Shown here in pieces: positions 1 to 8,627 of a stretch of DNA of 64,000 nt. Every line of letters begins with the position of its first letter. The first letter of the stretch is position 1. A program made the translations under genes and the position numbers. The notes beneath the pieces were generated by a model. That model made no database searches, was not told the DNA's origin, and saw nothing but the letters and a program-made list of their open reading frames with translations. The DNA comes from Brachycybe producta (Eukaryota; Arthropoda; Diplopoda; Playtdesmida; Andrognathidae). The stretch is from positions 286,501 to 350,500 of the forward strand of contig JAUPFP010000020.1 of assembly GCA_036925085.1 (NCBI GenBank), in the 5' to 3' direction.

Positions 1-368
1 TACCAAGAAATGGATGAATGATATGAAAATCAATCCTTCTCACATTCCACCATTGATAATGTTGATAGATATAAACAAAATGCATTAATAATCTTTTTGT
101 GCTCAAACATTGGATTGAAAAAAGAAAACCAACTAAGTCCACAATTTTAGAAGAAATTGCGTATCTTATTGCAAATTGGAATGATTATGAATGGCGTAAA
201 TCGATTTATGATATTTGTATAAATATTGAATAAATATCCATTTTTCTTTATTTTGTATTGTGACTAATAGAGTATGAGTGGAGTGAATGGAAGGTCTAAA
301 TATACCATTGCTCAGATGGTAGAAGAGGTAATTCCAAACAATCATTGAACAAATACAAAGTACCTTAT
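1..368. other. AT-rich left flank, no identified gene
   Basis: The stretch before the first LTR is AT-rich. One plus-strand segment, 138-233, reads as 31 protein-like residues (containing IANWNDYEWRKSIYD) before a stop, so it may be a scrap of an old coding element. I could not assign it to a family. The downstream side of the same insertion site (7351 on) runs into a Polinton ATPase, so this flank could belong to the same decayed Polinton, but that is a guess. Confidence 0.4.
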
Positions 369-1193
369 TGTAACGTTCCCGTTTTTTCACAGCCCAGAGA
401 CAGATCTGTGGTAGCCATTTGAAAGTGTCGAATGAACGTTGATGCTCAAGTCTTTTGGTCTATTGGCACCTGTGTTGCATACTTGAACACCAGGGACACT
501 AGGATTGGTACCTCAGGAGTCCAGAGGTAGAAAATTTTAAGTGTCGAATCCGCTTACATGTGGCAGCTAGATACTTTTTCAATTGGTAGAATCATTGAGT
601 TAAGTGGCGACTAATATAAAGTCCCACGTTCCAAAAATAACAGAGTCCACACATAGATTGATATTTTCAAATAATACTTTCTTTATTCAAAGACAGTGAC
701 TCGTTGTGAATTGAGAGAAGAGTATCAGATATGTCAGCCTGATTTGTATTTCTAGCCATTCTGTCTCTCAATCCACACAGTCCTGTATTTATACAAAATA
801 ATATACTACAACATGTGATTCAAAATAACGAAGGCGCCAGGTGTGTCGAAGTTCCTTGGACACAACCAGGACCTTGAAATAATTATATAAAAATATACAA
901 TAGAACATCTATTAGATGAAATAAATAAAACAATCAAGAAGAATATTCTTCATCCTTCTTGAAGACTAAAAATAGGATACTCACAGACAAAATTCTGCAT
1001 CGTGGATTCTTCTAGGATATATCCTATTAGAATCACCGATGAAGGTCTCTTGTCCATTTTTCTCATCTTGGTGGGCAGGGAGGCATCATTTCGATGACCT
1101 GCCAGCCACCCCCAAGCATGAGGTGAGTCCTGTCGATAACATTCCTTTTTATTACAGGGTGCTAAGAAAACGATAATTATTAAATCCATTACA
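369..1193 (-). repeat. LTR of element I (left copy, 3' in element sense)
   Basis: This 825-bp repeat matches 6559-7350 along its length with scattered substitutions and small indels. Shared blocks include the TGTAACRTTCC start, a TACTTTCTTTATTCAAA segment and a CATTCCTTTTTATTACAGGG segment near the end. The amount of divergence shows an old insertion. A short minus-strand frame at 950-1216 lies mostly within it and is not a gene. Confidence 0.8.
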
Positions 1194-1768
1194 CCCCAAC
1201 TAAGTTCAAAGCACATCCCTGTGCTTTCAAAATCTCGTGAAAAATATGATCTCGATGAGAATAGCGCTAAACTTTGAGAAAATTCCGACTTGAAAAAGAG
1301 AACTTAAGAAGTTAAAAGTGCAAATTTAAAACTAACCAATAGGCAAAAGCCTATGAACTTTATGAGGGAAAAATCCCCGAAAAATTAAATATAATATCCC
1401 TTATAAAAACAGACAACAGTCTGCATAAACTATAAAAACTTTAAACAACGGTCTAAGTAATACAATGGTAAGAATAGACAATGGTCTATACATGAAAATA
1501 ATGCTAAACGTGCAATATGCAAGTATAAAATGATACTCAAAAACGAAATATATACAGTATATAAATATAAAATGAATGGAGCATGCATATAAATACAAAA
1601 AAAAACAAGTATTGAAAAATGCTAAAAAATATCTAGAAAGTAATGAAAAATGCAAAACATGCATATAATGATAAAAGTATACATGAAAATAATACTTAAA
1701 ACAATAAAGCTGAATGGTCCATGCGGGCCCAACCCAGGGCAGGGCTCTCGTGGCTCCTCTTCAACATC
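1194..1768. other. AT-rich non-coding interior next to the 3' LTR of element I
   Basis: Very AT-rich sequence with repeated short words such as acaatggtctata and aatgctaaa. The only long frame here (minus, 1401-1664) is Phe/Tyr/Leu-rich because of the base composition and has no protein character. The element's polypurine tract should lie beside 1194 on the minus strand, where the only candidate is a short CTTAGTTGGGG. Confidence 0.45.
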
Positions 1769-2228
1769 TCATCCAAGATGATGGTGGCATCGGCTGACCC
1801 TCGACATTGATGGTAACTCTTTCGACCCTCCATTGAGGCCGATCATTTTGGAAGTGGTGACTTCAGACTGGGTGGCTGGCAACATGGATCTTCTTTTGAG
1901 TGCTCCATTGAAGAAAGGCGCAGACCCATTCGCGAATTCCCTCCTCAACATTTTTCAATTGGACGCAGTTTTCACAGTGGAATAGCAGGATATCCCGATG
2001 GTCTGGATTCACGACAATAATTATAGACACAGCGGACGACCAAAGCAATGATGTAAACCTTGGGACCCTTCGGAATTCGATTCTTTGGCAGTGTCTCGTC
2101 CCACTCGAACATTCCGAGGTACAGCTGATGCCTTGGCATTCTCTTTTGCTGCCAGTGGATGCAGAGGTTATTCCAAACAGTCTCGTCCTCCCAGGTACTT
2201 TAGTGTGTATGTGTGATGGGTCTGCCAT
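1769..2228 (-). pseudogene. C-terminal region of element I protein, resembling gypsy ORF3
   Basis: Overlapping minus-strand frames shift within this stretch. One gives a segment with MPRHQLYLGMFEWDETLP followed by a beta-rich KVYIIALVV. The next frame carries on with IIVVNPDHRDILLFHCENC. In order and spacing this recalls the C-terminal region of the third ORF of element A, where CQYHGYYRLDEPLPEPW is followed by an aliphatic strand and IMVVNPVQQTFAILDVVG. I infer that the two are homologous, with a frameshift near 2000-2050 here. The function is unknown. Only a few residues are identical, so a profile comparison is needed before the relationship is accepted. Confidence 0.45.
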
Positions 2229-2277
2229 CAGGGACCTTCAACGAGTCTATGAGTGTCTCCAATGGTAACCTCAGATG

Positions 2278-2805
2278 CTACTTGACTGGTCTCGTTTTCA
2301 AAATAGCTCTGGTATCTTTTGCTGACCCACTCTTTGGTTTGTCCAGATCTTCGACTTTTGGTGATACTTCAATCTTTGGTTCAATGGCTGGTTTATGTTC
2401 GGTAGGAGCAGGACTAGGAGACAATTCTGATGCCCTAGGACTCACAGGAGGTCCAGAATTGCTCCTGGCTGCAGTTGTTGGTGCTATTATCTTTCGGTCG
2501 TCTTCATAGATGAGTCCCTGGTCTCTTGGACAGTTGTCCCTCAAGGTGATACTGTTCCCAGGTGCTTTATGGAAATAGCTGCATATTTTGGACCATAACT
2601 GGTTCCTCAGACCTCTGTTGGGCCGGTTTCGTCCAACGAGAGGCCTTGGCTGCCTCCAATGCCGAACTCCACGGATCAAAAAATTTTCTGTGAGGTCCGA
2701 GTTTCCAGTTGTCTTGGAAAGTGTCAGTCCTGTCCTGCTGCGACTGTCGAAAAGAACAATATTTTCTCCATCGAATGTTTCGTAGACATTATCGATGAGA
2801 GCCAA
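2278..2805 (-). CDS. Element I protein, middle segment, Ser/Pro-rich
   Basis: An open minus-strand frame of 175 codons. The first half has a structured look (ENIVLFDSRSRTGLTL) and an Arg-rich stretch. The second half is a low-complexity linker rich in Ser, Pro, Glu and Lys (about residues 105-165), with SPRASELSPSPAPTEHKPA as an example. It lies between two other minus-strand frames, 2900-3247 upstream and 1769-2228 downstream, each in a different phase. The three are best read as one decayed protein rather than separate genes. I recognise no family. The linker is similar in style, not in sequence, to the ORF3 proteins of elements A-C. Confidence 0.4.
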   Translation of the reverse strand: MALIDNVYETFDGENIVLFDSRSRTGLTLSKTTGNSDLTENFLIRGVRHWRQPRPLVGRNRPNRGLRNQLWSKICSYFHKAPGNSITLRDNCPRDQGLIYEDDRKIIAPTTAARSNSGPPVSPRASELSPSPAPTEHKPAIEPKIEVSPKVEDLDKPKSGSAKDTRAILKTRPVK

Positions 2806-2899
2806 GCCCTGGAAATGGTACGCAACAGCTAGAAGGATCAGCTGTTTGAGTTGGCTATTGTATCAATATCTAGGGTCTTCTAGTTCTTCGCTGGCTTCC

Positions 2900-3291
2900 T
2901 CATTTTGTCACCATTGGAACCTCCTCTTCCATGAGGTTTATCTCCCCAGCATCAATGTATAGGACGTCATCGTCCTCTGGGTTTGGTTCCAGGCCTCCGG
3001 TGATGGTGATGGTAGGTCCCTTGATAGCATCATCCAACACGACTCGTTTGAAGAGGTGGGCCACAGCGGACTCTGTGAGCCCTTCCTCATATTTTTGCTT
3101 GGCCTCCCTGTGACATTTACTGGGTTTATTACGTTTACGTTGGAGAATTTTGGTTGGTGCCATCATAGCCATGAGAGGACTAGTGAGCGCGGCTGGTCTT
3201 TTGAGTGAAGGTGCTGCGATCTTAACTTTCGCTGCTGCAGGCTCCACAAGCTCTGCGTAGGTGCTTTCTGCTTGCTTTAGAGCTGGACTTT
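2900..3291 (-). pseudogene. Element I protein, basic and acidic segment
   Basis: A minus-strand frame that remains open upstream of its first Met, reading REYVRKSPALKQAESTYAELVE and then a Lys/Arg-rich stretch (ILQRKRNKPSKCHREAKQKY), and ends acidic (EPNPEDDDVLYIDAGEINL). It takes over from the frame ending at 3277 within about 15 bases. This is the pattern expected from a frameshift in one longer ORF, and splitting by mutation is more likely than two genes. No catalytic motif is visible. Confidence 0.4.
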
Positions 3292-3807
3292 TCCTGACAT
3301 ACTCTCCCTTTGCATTCCAAATTTTATGGAGGCTTCGATGTGGTACTCGTGGTTAGTTTCTGCGATTGTGGCATTACCAATCGGCTGGGGTTCACTCGCT
3401 AATATCGTCATCTTGAACTCGACCTTTCCCCCAATTTCGGGGCTCTGACCCATGGGAATGAACTTTCCGGGCTTGATAGCTCTATAAAAGTTGGGTTGGC
3501 TGGTACCAATAACCCCTGGCAATATTTTTTTTGCCTGTCTCTTCTTTGCTGCTTTCGAGATGTTGGGCATGATGGTATAGCTCCATTGCCCCTTCTCAAT
3601 CTCTTTTTCTAGTGCCACAACCACTGTCTCAAACTCCATCTTAGAGCCACCTGGCATGGACACAATCGAGCATGGTTCGGTACAGGCTCTTATGAAGCCT
3701 CTCTCTTTGTGACCACAACCTGACAAGGCGGGTCCACAGACACCGTGACCCCCACTCTGCCTGGTAGTGGCCACATCCTGGTACAATTTCTCTAGTGGAG
3801 AAGCCAT
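3277..3807 (-). CDS. Element I protein, N-terminal segment, unknown
   Basis: A 176-codon minus-strand frame with a plausible ATG at 3807. It looks like a folded protein: alternating hydrophobic and charged residues, a stretch FETVVVALEKEIEKGQWSYT, a basic patch KAAKKRQAKK around residues 86-95 and a beta-rich KVEFKMTILASE. I recognise no family, and it is not an RT, protease, integrase or CCHC protein. Upstream (3808-4324) I see no further coding sequence of the same kind. Its place, last in the element before the 3' LTR together with the segments downstream, matches the place of ORF3 in elements A-C. Confidence 0.45.
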   Translation of the reverse strand: MASPLEKLYQDVATTRQSGGHGVCGPALSGCGHKERGFIRACTEPCSIVSMPGGSKMEFETVVVALEKEIEKGQWSYTIMPNISKAAKKRQAKKILPGVIGTSQPNFYRAIKPGKFIPMGQSPEIGGKVEFKMTILASEPQPIGNATIAETNHEYHIEASIKFGMQRESMSGKVQL

Positions 3808-4324
3808 CTTAATTCTGAGAGAGGGAAAAATGGTTAAAATTTCGGAGACCGAAATATTTTCACTTATTTCGCTCCTTTTTGACTTGCTTTCCTACATTGG
3901 ATCTCTCTTGTTTTGTTTTTCCGAAAAACAAAAATACAACATTGTACCGAAAAAATGAAACTTTTGACAAATTTTCCGATTTAAGATCGATGATTTTAAA
4001 AATTGTCCACGATGCATCGAATAAAACTTCTTAACACAAAAAGATGCGAAAAAATAGTGCCGGTACATGTGCACAACACATGGGCAAAGCTGTCAATTGT
4101 GAAGAACATAAACAATAAGACCCGGATCCATAGTGGTGTGAGACTGCTGTAGTTGTCATTTTACTTAATGTATCCCTCTGCCCACATACTCTTGTCATGC
4201 GCATCAGCGTCATTGACCACTCCTTGTTTATTTCCTCATTTTTTATGTCATTTTCATTCATGGCATCACTAGTATTGATACCATTGTCCATTTTTGATGT
4301 GCGATTCATCTCGATTTGAAATTC
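3808..4324. other. Interior of element I, nothing identified
   Basis: AT-rich sequence with only short frames on either strand. A minus-strand frame starting inside the inserted LTR and running to 4031 has no recognisable character. I see no promoter, repeat or RNA gene here. Confidence 0.4.
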
Positions 4325-5282
4325 TGTAACGTCCCGCCGGACCATTACAATACCCCGGTAAATTCACCCCCAAAACGGACGTAAAACTTACCGCTTACCG
4401 GCTCTCTACGGGGACGGGACCGTTCCCGTAGCCGCCTCCACACAGTGTTCCCCTTGGGATGTGTCGGCTCCAGGAGCCACCCACGATGGACACGACGAAA
4501 AACCACGCCGCCACGCCGAGAATATCGCGGTAGCACCATTGTTCTACCGCGAGCAGACACAAGTACCGGCCGAAACAAGACGGTTAAAAGACGGTGTAGT
4601 TGCCCCAACCGGAAAACCCACCCTCCGCGGTACTCCCCAAAGAAATGACACGGACACAAAGTAAGTGATGAATTAAAAAGTGTATTTAATGACACTTACG
4701 ATGTAGATGATGATTAAGTGATGGCAGTAAATATTTACACAACTTGGCTGGTAATCCTCTACCAGCCAAGCCCCCATAAATATATCAAACAAAGGCCAAA
4801 TGACCAAAGGCACAAAAGACAAAGTAGATGCACTGGACAGTGGAGGTCCTCTTGACCTCCACCCACAGGTCTAGTCTCATGTCAAGCCCACAATCAACTG
4901 CCCAGATCCTGTGGTTGACTAGGCCACAGGAAACCTCCAGGCAACTCCACCTGGAGGGGACAGAGGTCACATCTGACCTCTCACCCATAGACTTCATGGT
5001 GAGAGGTCTGCTGGCACCAAAATGGCGTCCGACCTAACAGCCTACTGTAGCTGTCAGGCAGACCACCATAGGGAAATTCGTCTGCTCACTCAAAATTTAA
5101 AAATTGAGCAGACCAGGTTGCCACAATCCTCTCAACTTCCCTGTTCCGTCTCGGGAACAGGTCAGTCAAGCCAGCCAGGATTGCTCCCCGAACCTGACCT
5201 TCTTAGGTTCCGGACGGCTTCTCTGGCGGTGTCGTGAAAGTGGAGCCCATCCACTCCGCAGCCCACCGAGGTGCCCACCACG
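4325..5282 (-). mobile_element. 3' fragment of a family-A gypsy element (LTR plus ORF3 tail)
   Basis: 4325-5125 is a complete LTR (TGTAACG...GCCACA) closely similar to the LTRs of element A at 48929 and 60744. It is followed by about 157 bp that match the sequence just inside A's 3' LTR (49729-49882): the purine tract on the minus strand and the end of ORF3. The match stops near 5282, where A goes on into ORF3 and this copy goes into unrelated sequence. It is therefore a truncated copy lacking everything upstream. The bases before 4325 are ATTC; with the other end lost, no target duplication can be checked. Confidence 0.75.
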
Positions 5283-5473
5283 TGACCAAATTTGTCGCTC
5301 CCAGGTAATTAGAAGAAAAGGCGAAGATTCGTTGGAACTTCGTCAGTAAGGGCTTTCATCTTCCAGCTGATCCGGGTCTTCTCTCTGTAGTAGAGGAGTT
5401 TCAGAAAGGCGGCCCCACTGGGTCCCTCCACTTTTCTTTAATTTGTGCGGCATTTGCAACACATGAACCTGTC
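5283..5473 (-). pseudogene. Short stretch of element I interior between two insertions
   Basis: 191 bp of sequence unlike either neighbouring insertion. On the minus strand one frame reads VEGPSGAAFLKLLYYREK and continues open for about 40 residues. It probably continues the coding region that starts at 6571 and was split by the solo LTR at 5474-6229. The piece is too short to name. Its two ends are set by the TGTC duplication on the right and by the truncation point of the gypsy fragment on the left. Confidence 0.4.
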
Positions 5474-6229
5474 TGTAACGACCCGACTGGTCCGTCACAA
5501 CACCTCGGGCAAACTTTGTATGGTTAAAAAGAACCAATAAAACTTACCCGGCTCCAGACTCCGATCACGGGGACGGGATCGTTCCCGTAGCAGTCCTCTG
5601 CACGGTAGCCTTGGGAACACGTCGACTCCCACGGAGTCTCTGCCACAACGAGAATATCGCGGTGGAAAGGATTCCACCGCAAGCCGACGTAAGTACCGGC
5701 CGACAATAGGCCGGAAAGAGATGGTGGAATCCCGTTGAATCCCCACCCTCCCCGCGGTACTCCCCAATAAAACACGACACAGATGTAAGTAAAATAAAAA
5801 GGTGTTTTTATTAACACTTACTTAGTGAGCTTAAAAAAGCAGTGGTTATAATAATATTCCACACAACTTGGCTGGTGCAATACACCAGCCAAGCCCCCAT
5901 GGAAAACAAACAGAAAACAAAAGAAGAACCAAACAAAGAAACAATGGAGGCCACCCTGGCCTCCAGCATAGAGATGTTGGTTGTTCAAGCTCCTACAACA
6001 CACTGCCCAGATTCAATGGCTGACCAAGCCAAGGAAACCTCCAGGCAACTCCACCTGGAGGGGACAGTGGTCACTACTGACCTCTCACCCATTGACTTCA
6101 ATGGTGAGAGGTCTGCTGGCACCAAAATGGCGTCCGACCCAACAGCCTACTATATGCTGCCAGGCAGATCACCATAGGGAGTTGGTCTGCTCAATAAAAA
6201 AATTTGATTGAGCAGACCAGGTTGCCACA
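5474..6229 (-). repeat. Solo LTR of a gypsy subfamily related to A
   Basis: A TG...CA sequence of 756 bp that starts TGTAACGACCCGACTGG and ends GGTTGCCACA. It is similar throughout to the LTR of family A (shared CGGTACTCCCC, ACACAACTTGGCTGG and CTCCACCTGGAGGGGACAG blocks) but clearly divergent, so it is a sister subfamily. It is flanked by TGTC on both sides (5470-5473 and 6230-6233), a 4-bp target duplication. No interior remains, so it is a solo LTR left by recombination. Confidence 0.85.
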
Positions 6230-6233
6230 TGTC

Positions 6234-6571
6234 TTGGCCCTTCTTCAGCATGGGCCGACGGGGGCTCCACTTCGGTATCCACTCTCTTAGCTAAACATAT
6301 GACGCTGAATTATGTTCAAATCTTGCCCACTTTGGAGTTGCATCGATCCTGATGGCTGTTGCGTCTGGAACCAGGCCATCAGTTGCTCCCTTCTTGTAGT
6401 GGTTACGTTTAGTAGGATGTCTTCTAGTGGGTCCTCTTCAATTGGAATTCCATCATCTTTTGGTCCACGCTTCTTTCCTTTGCCACCTGGTGTAGCTCCG
6501 ACATTTCCATTATTTCCTACTTGATCTGCAGTGAGGTACCCTGCACCTTCACCATTTTGTAACATTCCCAT
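6234..6571 (-). CDS. N-terminal part of element I first ORF, gag-like position
   Basis: A minus-strand frame that starts with ATG at 6571, twelve bases inside the 5' LTR, and crosses the LTR boundary into the interior. It reads about 94 codons before a stop near 6287. It is Gly/Asn-rich at first, then has a basic patch (GGKGKKRGPKDDG, about residues 30-42) and a short helical stretch TTTRREQLMAWFQTQQ. The position right after the 5' LTR is where gag lies in LTR elements. No capsid or CCHC motif is visible, and the rest is lost to the solo LTR at 5474-6229. The start codon inside the LTR is unusual. Confidence 0.4.
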
Positions 6572-7350
6572 TTTTTATGGCCCACAGAGAGATCTCTGGT
6601 AGCCACTTGAAAGTGTCAAATGAACATTGATGCTCAAGTCTTTCGGTCTACTGGCACCTGTGTTGTATACTTGAACACCAAAGACACAAGGGTCGGTACC
6701 TCAGGAGTCCAGAGGTAGAAAATAGTAGTGTCGAATTTGCTTACAAGTGGCTCCTGGAGACTTCTTCTATCGGTTGAATCAGCGAGTTAAGTGGCGATTG
6801 TAATATAAAGTTCCATGTCCCAAAAACAACAGAGTCAACACATAGATTGATATTTTCAAATACTTTCTTTATTCAAAAACAGCAACTCTCTGTGGATTGA
6901 GAGAAGAGTATCAGATATGTCAGTCTACATCTGTATTTCTAGCGAGTTTTTCTCTCAATCCACACGGTCTTGTATTTATAGAAAATAATATAATACATGT
7001 GATTAAAAATAAAAAACATACCAGGACCTTGAAATAATTATATAAAAATATGCAATAGAACATCTATAAGATGAAATAAATATAACAATCAAGAAGAATA
7101 TTTTTAATCCTTCTTGAAGACTAAAAATAGGATGCTCACAGACCAAGAGTTCTGCATCGTTGATTCTTCTAGGATATATCCTATTAGAATCACCGATGCA
7201 GGTCTCTTGTCCATTCTTCTCATCTTGGTGGGCAGAGATGCATCGTCTCGATGACTTCCCAGCCACCCTCAATCATAAGGTGAGTTTTGTCAATAACATT
7301 CCTTTTTATTACAGGGTGCTAAGAAAATGATAGTTATTAAATTTGTTACA
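6559..7350 (-). repeat. LTR of element I (right copy, 5' in element sense)
   Basis: Direct repeat of 369-1193, 792 bp, starting TGTAACATTCCC and ending TTTGTTACA. It is followed by TTAT, which matches the four bases before the left LTR. It is somewhat shorter through small deletions. Confidence 0.8.
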
Positions 7351-7480
7351 TTATAATATGTGTTTCTTCACTTATGCTGATTCTTGAGGCTGTGAACATT
7401 GCCATATCTTGTACATTTAATAATAACTACCTTCAGAATCAACTTATGTTGCCACCAAATATAAAAAATTAGGCTGGTTT

Positions 7481-8098
7481 TTTTCATTGAAAGCTCCATA
7501 TAGAATGACAATTGCAGGACCTTCAAGCTGTGGAAAATCTACTTTTGTCAAAAAACTGCTCCACCATGCAAATAAAATGATGGACCCTCCACCTGAATCT
7601 ATAACATGGTATTATTCCCAATATCAGGATTGGTTTTCTATGTTTCAAAGTCAAGTCACATTTATGCATGGCATGCCCGACATGAAAGAATTCCATTGTG
7701 ATAAAAATCACCTTATTGTACTGGATGAGCTTTTTCAAGAAGTGAACAAAACTTTTCTTCAACTATTTACCTGCAACTCACATCACTGAAACATTAGTGT
7801 CAAATTTATTACACAAAATGTTTTTCATAAAAGCCCACATTAGCAAACAATCTCATTGAATGCCTCATATCTTCTACTTTTTAAAAACCCTTGTGACAAA
7901 TCCCAGATTGCTCATTTGGCACAACATATGTACCCTGGTAGCAGCAAATTTATAATTAATGCCTTCAACAAATGTACTAAAGAACCATTTAGTTACTTAC
8001 TGGCTGATTTCACTCAAATTGCTGATGAGAATATGCGACTAAAGACACTTATATTTTCTGGTGAACAGACAGCTGTATTTATTCCAAAGCAACGATGA
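7481..8098 (+). pseudogene. Polinton packaging ATPase (A32/FtsK-HerA type)
   Basis: The frame has a Walker A motif GPSSCGKS (about 7520-7545) and a Walker B HLIVLDEL (about 7708-7731), the hallmarks of the genome-packaging ATPase of Polintons and related DNA viruses. The product would power DNA entry into a capsid. After a stop at 7789 the reading continues in another phase (ISVKFITQNVFHK) and, from about 7856, in a third with LFKNPCDKSQIAHLAQHMYPG and LLADFTQIADENMRLKTLIFSGEQ. These match the C-terminal half of the family. Two frame breaks make it a pseudogene. The first true ATG is at 7505, and similarity extends slightly upstream. Its stop codon overlaps the next gene's ATG. Confidence 0.85.
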
Positions 8099-8560
8099 AG
8101 ACACAACAGAAGGTTCCTAAACGATTAGCACGTAACATTCAAAAACTTAATGTAACTGCATAAAGTAATCCTAAGCTTCAAAAGGAACTTATAAAATCAC
8201 CTAATTTGGATTTCATACAATGTTTATGTGATTGTGCACACAATATAATGTACAGAAAAATAATGTCCACATAAACAAAAAAGAAAACTGAAACTAAGGC
8301 CATACATCCATACACTTCATACCTTGACTAATGTAAAAGTAGCACCCAAATCAAAAAAAACAATCTCTACCTAGCCAAAAAGGTGGTTGGCTACCTCTTG
8401 GTCTTCTCATTAAACTTGTACTATCTATGCTCGGAGGGGTAATTGCATCTGAGATTGGAAAATAATGACAGAAAAAATGATCATCGTTCCAGCTGATATG
8501 TCGGGAAGAAAAGCAACAAAAAAGGTGATGTGAAACATCCCATTCCAAGATTGTTAATTG
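8095..8560 (+). pseudogene. Polinton small conserved protein with hydrophobic segment
   Basis: It starts at ATG 8095, overlapping the ATPase stop as ATGA. The N-terminal part is basic and helical (KRLARNIQKLNVTA, then FIQCLCDCAHNIMYRK). After frame changes the sequence gives SQKGGWLPLGLLIKLVLSML around 8370-8435, a glycine-led hydrophobic segment of membrane type, and then a short MIIVPADMSG near 8478. From memory of the family, a small protein with a QKGG/QRGG-hydrophobic motif lies next to the ATPase in many Polintons and adintoviruses. Its role is not settled. At least two frameshifts or stops are present here. Confidence 0.6.
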
Positions 8561-8627
8561 CTAATGATAAACATTGGAACTACAAATCTGCACCTGATAT
8601 AAGCTCATCTATTAATGAACCGATTTT

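Larger units (their letters stand above)
369..7350 (-). mobile_element. Non-autonomous LTR retroelement I with nested insertions
   Basis: Two direct repeats, 369-1193 and 6559-7350, both start TGTAAC and end TTACA, the TG...CA ends of an LTR. The four bases before the left copy (365-368) and after the right copy (7351-7354) are both TTAT, a target-site duplication. The open frames between the LTRs lie on the minus strand, so the right LTR would be the 5' one. I find no reverse transcriptase, protease or integrase motif inside. The element is therefore either a deletion derivative or depends on enzymes from elsewhere. Two later insertions, at 5474-6229 and 4325-5282, interrupt it. The C-terminal part of its main coding region resembles the third ORF of the gypsy elements further right, which suggests a distant Ty3/gypsy relationship. 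Confidence 0.75.

Noticed and set aside
1401..1664. Membrane-protein-like minus-strand frame (Phe/Leu/Tyr-rich)
   Set aside because: AT-rich composition explains it; no start context and no similar frame elsewhere.
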